A stretch of 64,000 bases of DNA from Mangrovimonas futianensis (GTDB lineage: Bacteria; Bacteroidota; Bacteroidia; Flavobacteriales; Flavobacteriaceae). This document shows positions 34,864-42,690 of this stretch, one piece after another (within the stretch, counting starts at the first letter, position 1; every line of letters begins with the position of its first letter). The stretch lies in the NCBI RefSeq assembly GCF_021245805.1, contig NZ_JAJJNF010000010.1, positions 1 to 64,000 of the forward strand, in the 5' to 3' direction. The notes beneath the pieces are model-generated. The model saw only the letters and a list, made by a program, of their open reading frames with translations, was not told where the DNA came from and did no database searches. A program made the translations under genes and the position numbers.

Positions 34864-35346
34864 ATGAAATATTTACCTTTTTTATTAGCTATTTTTATTT
34901 TTACCAATTGTCAATCTCAAGAACGTAAAACCATGACCGAAAAACCAAACTATACCGTTCAAAAAACAGATACAGAATGGAAAAATGAGCTAACTGATGA
35001 ACAATACTATATTTTAAGGCAAAAAGGAACCGAGCGTCCTAATACAGGAAAATATAACCTTCATTTTGAAAATGGCACCTATTATTGCGCTGGATGTTCC
35101 CAAAAGTTATTTGAAAGTGATAGTAAGTTTGAGTCTCATTGCGGCTGGCCAAGTTTTGATAAAGCCATCAAAGATGCTATTGTTTATAAAGAAGACCGAA
35201 CTCATGGGATGGTGAGAACAGAAATACTCTGTTCACAGTGTGGCGGACATTTGGGGCATGTGTTTAATGATGGCCCAACAGATACCGGTTTGCGCTATTG
35301 TGTTAATTCTGGAAGTTTGGATTTTGATAATGGCACCAAAGAATAA
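34864..35346 (+). CDS. msrB: Peptide-methionine (R)-S-oxide reductase, lipoprotein
   Basis: 160 residues from ATG at 34864. The reading frame is open 96 bp further upstream, but only this start gives the lipoprotein signal MKYLPFLLAIFIFTNC with lipobox Cys16, so the enzyme is probably anchored in the envelope. MsrB reduces methionine-R-sulfoxide in proteins. Zinc-binding CAGC and CSQC pairs, SHCGWPSF, and the catalytic block RYCVNSGSL are present. It is divergent from glgA. A bidirectional terminator follows at 35346-35377. Enzyme identity firm; envelope location inferred from the signal. Confidence 0.94.
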   Translation: MKYLPFLLAIFIFTNCQSQERKTMTEKPNYTVQKTDTEWKNELTDEQYYILRQKGTERPNTGKYNLHFENGTYYCAGCSQKLFESDSKFESHCGWPSFDKAIKDAIVYKEDRTHGMVRTEILCSQCGGHLGHVFNDGPTDTGLRYCVNSGSLDFDNGTKE

Positions 35347-35377
35347 AAAAGCCTTCTTTTCTAGAAGGCTTTTTTTA
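35346..35377. terminator. Bidirectional terminator between msrB and NTF2-like gene
   Basis: Stem GCCTTCT/AGAAGGC (35351-35357 and 35363-35369), loop TTTCT, flanked by A6 and T7. It overlaps the end of the msrB stop codon region. Confidence 0.9.
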
Positions 35378-35390
35378 CTATTTTTTATTA

Positions 35391-36323
35391 CTACTCCTTC
35401 ATTGAATTTAAAGTGTAATAACCCGTTTCTCTTGTGATTTTTCCATCATCGTTAAAATAGTGGATAAAGAAAATAGGAATTTTATATTTTTTCCCATCAG
35501 ACTTGCGTTTGATTCTAAAATCCCACCAAGATTGAACAAGTTTGGATTTACCTATCTCATATTCCAAGTAATCGGGGTATCCACGCATATCCATTCCCTC
35601 AATATCATAACCCTTTAAGAATTCATTAAAATGCTCTTTTTCATCTTTTGTAGTTCTAAATTCACCCTCTTTCATGTCTAAACTGGTAAATCGGGCATCA
35701 TCAGTAAAATAGCTAAAACCTTTATCAACATCACCATTCTCCAAGGCGCCTACCATTTTACGAACGGTATTGATATTCTCATGTTGGTTGTAAATCGTTC
35801 CGTTTGTTCTCGGGTTAAAAGCTTCCCTGTTTTTCATCCAAACAGCATTATCATCATAAGTAATCAACATCTGAATCTTGTTGTTATCATCCATTTTATA
35901 CAAGCGATGAACAGGCATATTCAATTTAACTCCCGTTTCTTTATCCATGCCTTTTAACATATCCCACGTTTGTACCCATAACCCAGATTCATCCTTTTTA
36001 TATTCTAAGGCATCTGGATAAGCACCGGGGAAACGTTCTAAACTCATGTAATCCGTGTATTTCTGCCAACCCTTGATCGAATTTAAAAATTGGTCTCTAG
36101 TTCTTCCCTCATAATCGGGGTTTGAATTAAAACCATCATACATTTTAAAATCACCAGTTAGATAAGAAGCCACTTTGGCACTGTCACCTGCAACAAAGGC
36201 TTGTTGCATTTCTTCGACCACGCTTATAGCAGGATGCTGGTCGTAAATAGTTCCATTTTTTTTCATTTGGGGATACATAACCATGGTGAAGATCATCACC
36301 ATTGGAAGGATAATTTTTTTCAT
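35391..36323 (-). CDS. Exported protein with two tandem NTF2/SnoaL-like domains
   Basis: 310 residues with a short signal-like N-terminus (MKKIILPMVMIFTMVMYPQ). The protein is an internal duplication. The first half opens NGTIYDQHPAISVVEEMQQA near 23 and the second NGTIYNQHENINTVRKMVGA near 176, with matching later positions (DFKMYDGF and DARFTSLD; LVQSWWDF and WVQTWDM). The pattern of a helix followed by a cone-shaped sheet, with (A/E)GDxxK and W, fits SnoaL-like NTF2 folds. The catalytic role is unknown; such domains bind small molecules or act as isomerases. Single gene, convergent to msrB. Confidence 0.8.
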   Translation of the reverse strand: MKKIILPMVMIFTMVMYPQMKKNGTIYDQHPAISVVEEMQQAFVAGDSAKVASYLTGDFKMYDGFNSNPDYEGRTRDQFLNSIKGWQKYTDYMSLERFPGAYPDALEYKKDESGLWVQTWDMLKGMDKETGVKLNMPVHRLYKMDDNNKIQMLITYDDNAVWMKNREAFNPRTNGTIYNQHENINTVRKMVGALENGDVDKGFSYFTDDARFTSLDMKEGEFRTTKDEKEHFNEFLKGYDIEGMDMRGYPDYLEYEIGKSKLVQSWWDFRIKRKSDGKKYKIPIFFIHYFNDDGKITRETGYYTLNSMKE

Positions 36324-36400
36324 CGAATAAAATTTTAGTTAGTATCTCCCTATAAAGTTAACCAAAAAACATTGTAAGTCAGAATTTTACAACAAATTTT

Positions 36401-37687
36401 TCAATCCCGATACTTCCTTTTTTTAAAAGGTCTGATAATTAATCGCGCCTCCCTATCAAATCGAATGTAATTATATACCCAGTTTACGAAGACCACTACC
36501 CGATTTCTAAACCCAATTAAAGCATATAAATGAACCAACATCCAAACGAACCACGCAAAAACCCCTTGAAACTTCCAATGTTTTAAATCCACTACGGCTT
36601 TGTTTCTTCCTATAGTTGCCATAGCCCCCTTATCCTTATAAACAAATGGTTTTAGAGGTTTCCTTTCAAGCAATCGTGTGATATTCTCTCCCAATTGCTT
36701 TCCCTGCTGAATGGCCGGTTGAGCCATCATAGGCAAACCTTGCGGAAATTCTTCACTCACCATACAAGCTACATCTCCAATAGCAAAAATATTTTCAACC
36801 CCTTTCACCTGATTGTAGGCATCTACTAAAATTCTATTGCCTCTATTTACAAAGTCCTCACTATCCAATCCTTTTATTGATGCCCCTTTCACACCTGCTG
36901 CCCAAACCAGTGTAGCAGCCTCAAAAGAAACATCTGTATTAGTAGTAACCAATTGGCCATCATAACCCGTCACGCGTAAATTTTTCCAGACGTCAACCCC
37001 TAAATCCTCTAAAAATTCTTCAGCTTTTTCAGAAGCTTTTTCACTCATTTCCTTAAGCACCCGATCACCCGATTGAATTAAATTAATCTGAGCCATTCTT
37101 GTGTCCAAATCGGGATAATCTTTTGGAAGAATCCCTTTCTTAATCTCTGCTAAAGCCCCAGCTAATTCCACACCTGTTGGACCTGCGCCAACGATGACAA
37201 AATTCATCAGTTTATTACGTTCATTTAAATCGGAAGTCAACAAGGCATCTTCAAAATTCTCCAACATTAAACTTCGTAAGTTTAGAGACTGCGGAATAGA
37301 TTTCATAGCCATCGCATGAGTTTCCAAAGCTTGGTTACCAAAGAAATTGGTTTCTGAACCTGAGGCAATAACTAAATAATCATACTTTAAGCTCCCTATG
37401 TCGGTAAAGATTTTTTTTGCTTGCACATCTATTTCTTCCACATGAGCCAGTCGAAAAAGAATATTAGGGTAATTTTTTAATACTTTCCTAAGGGGATAAG
37501 CTATAGAATCTGGCTCTAATCCACCGGTAGAAACTTGATAAAGTAAGGGTTGAAATGTGTGATAATTATGCTTATCCAGCATAACAACTTGGGCCTCCTT
37601 ACCCGCTAACTTCTTAGCTAAACTTAAACCGGCAAATCCGCCGCCAATAATCACGATCCGGGGATAACTCAATCGAGGTATATTCAT
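36401..37687 (-). CDS. ndh: Type II NADH:quinone oxidoreductase (NDH-2)
   Basis: 428 residues from ATG at 37687. In-frame upstream codons (TTG at 37783, ATG at 37717) are rejected because a perfect TACCTTTG box (37706-37713) lies between 37717 and 37687. The single-subunit flavoenzyme passes electrons from NADH to quinone without pumping protons. FAD fold GGGFAGLSLAKKL near 14-26, FQPLLYQVSTGGL, NAD fold GAGPTGVELAGALAE, and AIGDVA with QPAIQQGK are present. The C-terminal segment FAWFVWMLVHLYALIGFRNR, rich in aromatic residues, is the usual membrane-binding region. It is divergent from lpd. Identity firm. Confidence 0.92.
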   Translation of the reverse strand: MNIPRLSYPRIVIIGGGFAGLSLAKKLAGKEAQVVMLDKHNYHTFQPLLYQVSTGGLEPDSIAYPLRKVLKNYPNILFRLAHVEEIDVQAKKIFTDIGSLKYDYLVIASGSETNFFGNQALETHAMAMKSIPQSLNLRSLMLENFEDALLTSDLNERNKLMNFVIVGAGPTGVELAGALAEIKKGILPKDYPDLDTRMAQINLIQSGDRVLKEMSEKASEKAEEFLEDLGVDVWKNLRVTGYDGQLVTTNTDVSFEAATLVWAAGVKGASIKGLDSEDFVNRGNRILVDAYNQVKGVENIFAIGDVACMVSEEFPQGLPMMAQPAIQQGKQLGENITRLLERKPLKPFVYKDKGAMATIGRNKAVVDLKHWKFQGVFAWFVWMLVHLYALIGFRNRVVVFVNWVYNYIRFDREARLIIRPFKKRKYRD

Positions 37688-37705
37688 AGATGATGGCTTT
37701 CCTAA

Positions 37706-37713
37706 CAAAGGTA
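37706..37713 (-). promoter_or_regulatory. -7 element of ndh
   Basis: Perfect TACCTTTG on the minus strand, 19 bp before the chosen ATG. It fixes the ndh start at 37687. The -33 is not clear. Confidence 0.55.
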
Positions 37714-37756
37714 TCATTTTTTTAAATGGTAAATTCCTTTTTAGCTTTAGGTTTCG

Positions 37757-37764
37757 TACCTTCG
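37757..37764 (+). promoter_or_regulatory. Probable -7 element of lpd
   Basis: TACCTTCG, one base off TAnnTTTG, 31 bp before the lpd ATG. It is divergent from the ndh element 44 bp away. Confidence 0.4.
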
Positions 37765-37794
37765 TAGCTTCTAAAAATGACAAAATAATTTCTC

Positions 37795-39171
37795 ATGAGT
37801 AAATACGATATTATTGTTCTAGGTAGTGGTCCTGGAGGTTACGTTACTGCCATTAGAGCATCACAATTAGGGTTTAAAACAGCCATTGTAGAAAAAGAAA
37901 ACTTAGGAGGGGTATGTTTGAATTGGGGATGTATTCCTACCAAAGCCTTGTTGAAGTCAGCACAAGTTTTTGAATATTTAAAACATGCTGGAGACTATGG
38001 TCTTTCCGTATCAGAATATGATAAGGATTTTGATGCTGTTGTGAAGCGTAGCCGAGGGGTTGCTGAAGGTATGAGCAAAGGTGTTCAATTCTTAATGAAG
38101 AAGAACAAAATAGACGTTATTGAAGGATTTGGGAAGCTAAAACCAGGTAAAAAAATAGACGTTGATGGTACTGAATATAGTGCTGATCATATTATAATTG
38201 CTACTGGTGCACGTTCTCGTGAACTTCCTAGCTTACCACAAGATGGAGAAAAAGTAATAGGTTACCGTGAGGCTATGAGTTTAAAAACACAGCCTAAGAA
38301 AATGATTGTGGTAGGTTCTGGAGCCATTGGAGTGGAATTTGCTTATTTCTACAATTCTATGGGGACTGAGGTTACCATCGTTGAGTTTATGCCGAACGTA
38401 GTTCCTGTGGAAGATGAGGAAGTGTCTAAACAATTGGAAAGAAGCTTCAAGAAAAATGGTATCAAAATCATGACTTCTGCCGAAGTTACTAAAGTGGATA
38501 CTTCTGGAGACGGTGTGAAAGCTACCGTTAAAACCAAAAAAGGAGAAGAAGTTTTAGAAGCTGACGTGGTACTTTCTGCAGTTGGAATCAAAACAAACAT
38601 TGAAAACATAGGATTAGAAGATGTTGGGATTGTTGTTGACCGCGACAAGATTCTAGTTAACGATTTCTATCAAACCAATATTCCTGGATATTATGCCATT
38701 GGAGATGTGACTCCAGGACAGGCATTAGCACACGTTGCCTCTGCTGAAGGAATTCTTTGTGTTGAAAAAATTAAAGGGATGCACGTTGAGGCATTAGACT
38801 ACGGTAACATTCCTGGTTGTACCTATTGTGCCCCTGAAATTGCATCAGTAGGTTTAACTGAGAAAGCTGCTAAAGAAAAAGGATATGAAATCAAGGTTGG
38901 TAAATTTCCTTTCTCTGCTTCTGGAAAAGCAAAAGCTGGTGGAAACAGTGATGGATTTGTAAAGGTCATTTTCGATGCCAAATATGGCGAATGGTTAGGA
39001 TGTCACATGATTGGTGCTGGTGTTACAGATATGATTGCAGAAGCCGTTTTAGGTAGAAAACTGGAAACCACTGGACACGAAGTATTAAAAGCTGTTCACC
39101 CTCACCCAACCATGAGTGAAGCGGTTATGGAAGCTGTTGCAGCTGCTTATGACGAAGTGATTCACTTGTAA
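37795..39171 (+). CDS. lpdA: Dihydrolipoyl dehydrogenase
   Basis: 458 residues, normal. This E3 subunit reoxidises dihydrolipoamide in the pyruvate and 2-oxoglutarate dehydrogenase complexes and the glycine cleavage system. FAD fold GSGPGGYVTAIRA at 10-22, redox pair in GGVCLNWGCIPTK (Cys41 and Cys46), NAD fold VVGSGAIGVEFAYF, AIGDVT, and the catalytic HPHPTMSEAV near the C-terminus (His-Pro-His with downstream Glu). No E1 or E2 genes are nearby, so it probably serves several complexes. Monocistronic with a strong terminator. Identity firm. Confidence 0.96.
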   Translation: MSKYDIIVLGSGPGGYVTAIRASQLGFKTAIVEKENLGGVCLNWGCIPTKALLKSAQVFEYLKHAGDYGLSVSEYDKDFDAVVKRSRGVAEGMSKGVQFLMKKNKIDVIEGFGKLKPGKKIDVDGTEYSADHIIIATGARSRELPSLPQDGEKVIGYREAMSLKTQPKKMIVVGSGAIGVEFAYFYNSMGTEVTIVEFMPNVVPVEDEEVSKQLERSFKKNGIKIMTSAEVTKVDTSGDGVKATVKTKKGEEVLEADVVLSAVGIKTNIENIGLEDVGIVVDRDKILVNDFYQTNIPGYYAIGDVTPGQALAHVASAEGILCVEKIKGMHVEALDYGNIPGCTYCAPEIASVGLTEKAAKEKGYEIKVGKFPFSASGKAKAGGNSDGFVKVIFDAKYGEWLGCHMIGAGVTDMIAEAVLGRKLETTGHEVLKAVHPHPTMSEAVMEAVAAAYDEVIHL

Positions 39172-39205
39172 ATGAAATAATAATTTGCATGTAATTATAA
39201 AATAA

Positions 39206-39238
39206 TTTTAAAAAGCCCCATATTTAGGGGCTTTTTTA
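39206..39238 (+). terminator. Terminator of lpd
   Basis: Stem AAAAAGCCCC/GGGGCTTTTT (39210-39219 and 39227-39236) with loop ATATTTA and a T-tail, 38 bp after the stop. Confidence 0.88.
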
Positions 39239-39258
39239 GTTTTAAACCAACACAATAC

Positions 39259-39882
39259 ATGAGACCTACCTTTTTTGTTTTCGCAATTTCTTTACTATTT
39301 ATTTGTTGCAAATCCTCACACATCCAAAACAAAAAATCGGTCAATAAACCTAAATTACCACCTGCCACCTATTGTGAAGATGATGTTAAGCTGAATGATC
39401 CAGATAAAAACGACTTTAATAATTTATTAAGCTTAGATGATCTGGCTTTCTCTACGGCATATACTCTTATCTATAATCCCACCGATTCCATTCAAAAAGA
39501 TTCACTGAGATTCAAAATTGCTCATTTGACTACAGACCTAATAAAACAGCAGTGGCCAGATTTACCAAAAATCGAAAATCATAATTTGTTAAGTAAAACC
39601 TATAATCAAGTTATGTTTGCCACCAGCCCATTGAAATTCTACAACAAACGGAAGGTTTCATCAGATCTTATGGTTGAGAGCCAATTCCAAAATCTCTTTA
39701 TAGAAATTATATTTTTTTCAAAAAATCAATCCAACAACACGTCAGTCAATATTTTTGTATTTGACACAAAAAATAACTTGAGGTATCTAGACCAAATGAA
39801 TTATTCATGTGATGTCAGGGATTTTGCATCCCTAGAAAAGGTTTTGTCTTATGGATTACAGAAATTAAGAACCAAATTTTAG
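39259..39882 (+). CDS. Uncharacterised lipoprotein
   Basis: 207 residues. The N-terminus MRPTFFVFAISLLFICC gives a lipoprotein signal ending in tandem cysteines followed by KSSH. The body is unremarkable alpha/beta: DDLAFSTAYTLIYNP, HLTTDLIKQQWPDLP, MVESQFQNLFIEIIFFS and a C-terminal DFASLEKVLSYGLQKLRTKF, which I can only describe as amphipathic helix and strands. I do not recognise a family. Its stop abuts the stop of the convergent aroQ with no space for a terminator. The GLQ-rich helix at the end is ordinary. Confidence 0.75.
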   Translation: MRPTFFVFAISLLFICCKSSHIQNKKSVNKPKLPPATYCEDDVKLNDPDKNDFNNLLSLDDLAFSTAYTLIYNPTDSIQKDSLRFKIAHLTTDLIKQQWPDLPKIENHNLLSKTYNQVMFATSPLKFYNKRKVSSDLMVESQFQNLFIEIIFFSKNQSNNTSVNIFVFDTKNNLRYLDQMNYSCDVRDFASLEKVLSYGLQKLRTKF

Positions 39883-40305
39883 CTAAAAAAAGCTCTGAAT
39901 AGCCAATTCATAACTTTGTAATCCAAAACCAACAATGACACCTTTAGCATTGGGAGAGATAAAAGAAACGTGTCTAAATTCTTCTCGGTCAAAAGTATTG
40001 GAAATATGTACTTCAACTACAGGTGTTTCTATTGCGGCTACAGCATCCCCAATACCTACTGAGGTATGGGTAAAAGCTGCGGCATTTAAAACAATGCCAT
40101 CGTAAACACCATCAAAACCTGCTTCCTGAATTTGACTAATAAGTTCGCCTTCAATATTGGACTGAAAATGATCAATTTGCAAGTTGGCATACTTTTCCCT
40201 TAATTCTTCAAGAAAGTCGGTAAAACTAAGGCTACCATATATTTTGGGCTCTCTTTTCCCTAAAAGATTTAAGTTGGGCCCATTGATGATCATTATTCTT
40301 TTCAT
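39883..40305 (-). CDS. aroQ: 3-dehydroquinate dehydratase, type II
   Basis: 140 residues, typical of the small type II enzyme that dehydrates 3-dehydroquinate in the shikimate pathway as a dodecamer. NGPNLNLLGKREPKIYG carries the lid with Arg18 and Tyr23. HFQSNIEGELI, NAAAFTHTS (substrate Asn and His) and EVHISNTFDREEFR with the second catalytic His are all present. Cytoplasmic. The stop codon touches that of the convergent lipoprotein gene. Identity firm. Confidence 0.97.
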   Translation of the reverse strand: MKRIMIINGPNLNLLGKREPKIYGSLSFTDFLEELREKYANLQIDHFQSNIEGELISQIQEAGFDGVYDGIVLNAAAFTHTSVGIGDAVAAIETPVVEVHISNTFDREEFRHVSFISPNAKGVIVGFGLQSYELAIQSFF

Positions 40306-40315
40306 AATATAAATG

Positions 40316-40350
40316 TATAAAAAAAGCTAGAGTTTTCACTCTAGCTTCAA
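40316..40350 (-). terminator. Terminator of outer membrane barrel gene 40372-40962
   Basis: Perfect 10-bp stem AAGCTAGAGT/ACTCTAGCTT (40324-40333 and 40338-40347), loop TTTC, T-run on the minus strand. Confidence 0.9.
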
Positions 40351-40371
40351 AATTGAGATATATTACTTAGA

Positions 40372-40962
40372 CTATAAAGTCACTATAAGTCCAAAATTGG
40401 CAGATACTCTAAAATTCGTAATGCTGTCTTCAAGAACATCATTCTTGTCCATATTCACAAAACCTTTGTAGCCTTGTATGTCTACAAACCATTGCATAAA
40501 CTGGCCTAAAGAGAACATACGACCTACTCCAACACCAAATCCAAAATCTACTGGTGCTATGTCGTCGTTAATATTAATTAATTCATCGTTGGGTCCTCTG
40601 CATTCGGCATTAGCCAAAAAGCCAATAGAAGGACCAAAATTGATATACCATTGTCTTTCCCATCCTAAATGGACATTGGCATTAAGAGGTATGGTAATGA
40701 AACTTAACTTGTCGGTATAACCGTCTTTGGTCTTGGCTCCCATAGGTTCAAAGGTTAAACCAGTACGTCCGCTCCAGTTGTCACTAAAGTAATATTCAGC
40801 TATAACGCCAAAATGGATGGAATTTCTTGTTTTGTAATCGCCTCCACTGTAGGAACTCATATTGAATCCTGCTGTGGGTGCTAGTGTTATATCCCTATAT
40901 TCTGGTTGTGCCATGAGGGAGAAATAACATAAAAAAGCTAAGATTGGGGCAACTTTTTTCAT
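40372..40962 (-). CDS. Small outer membrane beta-barrel protein
   Basis: 196 residues with a signal peptide (cleavage near LMA-QPE). Alternating hydrophobic strands, turns rich in Gly, Asn and Asp, and a C-terminal strand ending FGLIVTL indicate an eight-stranded-type barrel of the PorT/OmpW-like group (DITLAPTAGFNMSSYSG; VIAEYYFSDNWSGRTGLTFE, both family-like strand pairs). Function unknown. It has a good promoter (40988-41017) and its own terminator. It is one of three barrels in tandem on this strand. Confidence 0.82.
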   Translation of the reverse strand: MKKVAPILAFLCYFSLMAQPEYRDITLAPTAGFNMSSYSGGDYKTRNSIHFGVIAEYYFSDNWSGRTGLTFEPMGAKTKDGYTDKLSFITIPLNANVHLGWERQWYINFGPSIGFLANAECRGPNDELININDDIAPVDFGFGVGVGRMFSLGQFMQWFVDIQGYKGFVNMDKNDVLEDSITNFRVSANFGLIVTL

Positions 40963-40987
40963 GAATAAATAGGTTTTTAAGTGTCAG

Positions 40988-41017
40988 CAAATATAGAGAG
41001 ATTTTCGACAAAAACAA
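40988..41017 (-). promoter_or_regulatory. Promoter of barrel gene 40372-40962
   Basis: TTG (41017-41015), 19-bp spacer, perfect TATATTTG (40995-40988) on the minus strand. The leader is about 18 nt. Confidence 0.62.
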
Positions 41018-41159
41018 TATTTTATCGATTTTTTTTGCATTACAACGAATTTAATATTACAATATGTAACTATTTTCTGTCAATTTAAAATTGATTCAAT
41101 ACTCGATTAAGGACAAATTACTCAAAACGAGCTATTTGTATACCCTAAACTTAAAACCA

Positions 41160-41195
41160 AAAAAAAAAACCGAAGCAACTGCCTCGGTTTTCTCA
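41160..41195 (-). terminator. Terminator of barrel gene 41213-41863
   Basis: AACCGAAGC/GCCTCGGTT (41168-41176 and 41181-41189) with one mismatch, loop AACT, and a long T-run on the minus strand (A-run at about 41159-41169 on plus). Confidence 0.85.
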
Positions 41196-41212
41196 ATATG
41201 ATTATTTATTCA

Positions 41213-41863
41213 TTAGAACATAAAACCAACAGATACTTGAATAACACTATTCTTAACAGTACCATCACCTTCATCATTAACGTTTACAAAACCAGCATTG
41301 TATCTAGCACTAAAATCTAAACCATTAGTCATTCTATAACCTACTCCTATATGCCCTCCTAAATCAATTGGTAATACTTCGTCCTTTACATCATACTCCT
41401 CTGATCCAGATTCAGAGTTATCAAACCCACCTCCACTGATAGATTCTGAATAACTATATTCACTTTTTGCTGAAGCCAAGATACTTAATTGAGGTCCTGC
41501 ACTTGCATAAAAACCGTTTACAATATAGTATTTAAAACTTAAAGGAATATTGATGTAATCCAAACGAATATTTCCTTCTTCCTCATATCTATAGGAAATT
41601 CCATTGACAGTTTCAGATTCAGAGTAACTATCTTTAGTTCCTTGTCTTGAGTACAAAAGTTCTGCCTGAACAGCCATTTTCTCGTTAAATTTAAATTCTG
41701 CTGCTCCACCTACATGAAATCCAACTTGCATGTCATTATCTTCAATATCTCCTGTTAAAGTAGCGAAGTTCACACCTGCTTTAGGGCCGAAGCTAAACTC
41801 CTGCGCATTGATAGATGTACATCCTAATGTTGCAACACATGCCGCGAAAAATAATTTTCTCAT
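41213..41863 (-). CDS. PorT-family outer membrane beta-barrel protein
   Basis: 216 residues. Signal peptide cleaved near INA-QEF. The mature start FSFGPKAGVNFATLTGD is the typical opening of PorT-like barrels (GxKxGxNFA). Strand pairs such as FHVGGAAEFKFNEKMAVQAELLYSRQG, here seen as AVQAELLYSRQG, and YINIPLSFKYYI, FYASAGPQLSIL follow. The end VIQVSVGFMF is a C-terminal outer membrane strand. An acidic Ser/Glu/Tyr-rich loop (about 135-160) is the most variable part. Function unknown. Monocistronic with its own terminator. Confidence 0.85.
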   Translation of the reverse strand: MRKLFFAACVATLGCTSINAQEFSFGPKAGVNFATLTGDIEDNDMQVGFHVGGAAEFKFNEKMAVQAELLYSRQGTKDSYSESETVNGISYRYEEEGNIRLDYINIPLSFKYYIVNGFYASAGPQLSILASAKSEYSYSESISGGGFDNSESGSEEYDVKDEVLPIDLGGHIGVGYRMTNGLDFSARYNAGFVNVNDEGDGTVKNSVIQVSVGFMF

Positions 41864-41913
41864 AATAAAATAATTGTTAATAGTATATAATATAAATAGT
41901 TAATAAAATTCAT

Positions 41914-41945
41914 GAAAAAATCCAGACCCAAAAGACCTGGATTGT
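41914..41945 (-). terminator. Terminator of barrel gene 41971-42498
   Basis: AATCCAG/CTGGATT (41919-41925 and 41937-41943) with an 11-nt loop and six Ts on the minus strand. Confidence 0.75.
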
Positions 41946-41970
41946 AGATAGGGAGTATTAATTAATATGA

Positions 41971-42498
41971 TTAAAATTCGAATAAAATACCAGCATTTAA
42001 ACTGCCAAATTTATAATCATCGAAACCTTCAATATCTGAAAGTTTGTATTTTCCGGTGTAAAGGTCATAAGCTAGAAATATCTCAATGGCATTAGCTATA
42101 TCAATTCCAACAACTGGTTTGGCAAAAAAACCTCCATCCGTGTTGTCAGAAAGACCAAAAGCATAACCTAAATCAGCCCCAGCATAAAAGGTACTAAACA
42201 AAGTCACTCTACCTGCCGCTGTTACCGGTAAATATTGTACATTATCCACCGTATAGGATGCTCCTAAGATATCAATATCTTTTCCGAAGAAATTTCTATA
42301 TCCAACGTTAACTCCTAAATTGAAAAAGGAATCAACATCAAAGAAATAAACATATAAATCCGCTCCAGCAGTTAAATCTGAAATATCTGAAGCATCACCC
42401 ATTGGAAGTCCAATGTTACCACCCAATTTAAACACCTGTGCCTGAGTTGAAGTCCACCCAGCCAAGGATAAAATCACAATAAACAATAGCTTTTTCAT
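41971..42498 (-). CDS. Small outer membrane beta-barrel protein
   Basis: 175 residues from ATG at 42498, which begins the signal peptide MKKLLFIVILSLAGWTSTQA-Q; an ATG at 42519 would add seven residues with no purpose. Strand-rich body (FKLGGNIGLPMGDAS; LGVNVGYRNFFG; FYAGADLGYAFG; IEIFLAYDLYTGKY) ending LNAGILFEF, as in the outer membrane barrels of the OmpX/PorT type. Function unknown. It neighbours two other barrels but is not obviously their close paralogue. Confidence 0.82.
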   Translation of the reverse strand: MKKLLFIVILSLAGWTSTQAQVFKLGGNIGLPMGDASDISDLTAGADLYVYFFDVDSFFNLGVNVGYRNFFGKDIDILGASYTVDNVQYLPVTAAGRVTLFSTFYAGADLGYAFGLSDNTDGGFFAKPVVGIDIANAIEIFLAYDLYTGKYKLSDIEGFDDYKFGSLNAGILFEF

Positions 42499-42690
42499 GT
42501 TGTTATAATTAAGGTTCATAATGTGAAAATAATCATTTTTTTATGGTTATCAACATATTATACCACCGTTTTCAACAGGTTTATTAACAATTAACCCTAA
42601 CCCATTGAGACTCTGAGGCTGTAGGAATTACTTACAAAACGGCAGTTTTGATCTATTGGTCATTCAAAATGGAAGGTTTATTTTAGTGGC

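Noticed and set aside
37688..37783. N-terminal extension of ndh (TTG at 37783 or ATG at 37717)
   Set aside because: The extension covers a perfect -7 box and reaches within 12 bp of the divergent lpd start. Homologues, as I recall them, begin near MNIPRL.
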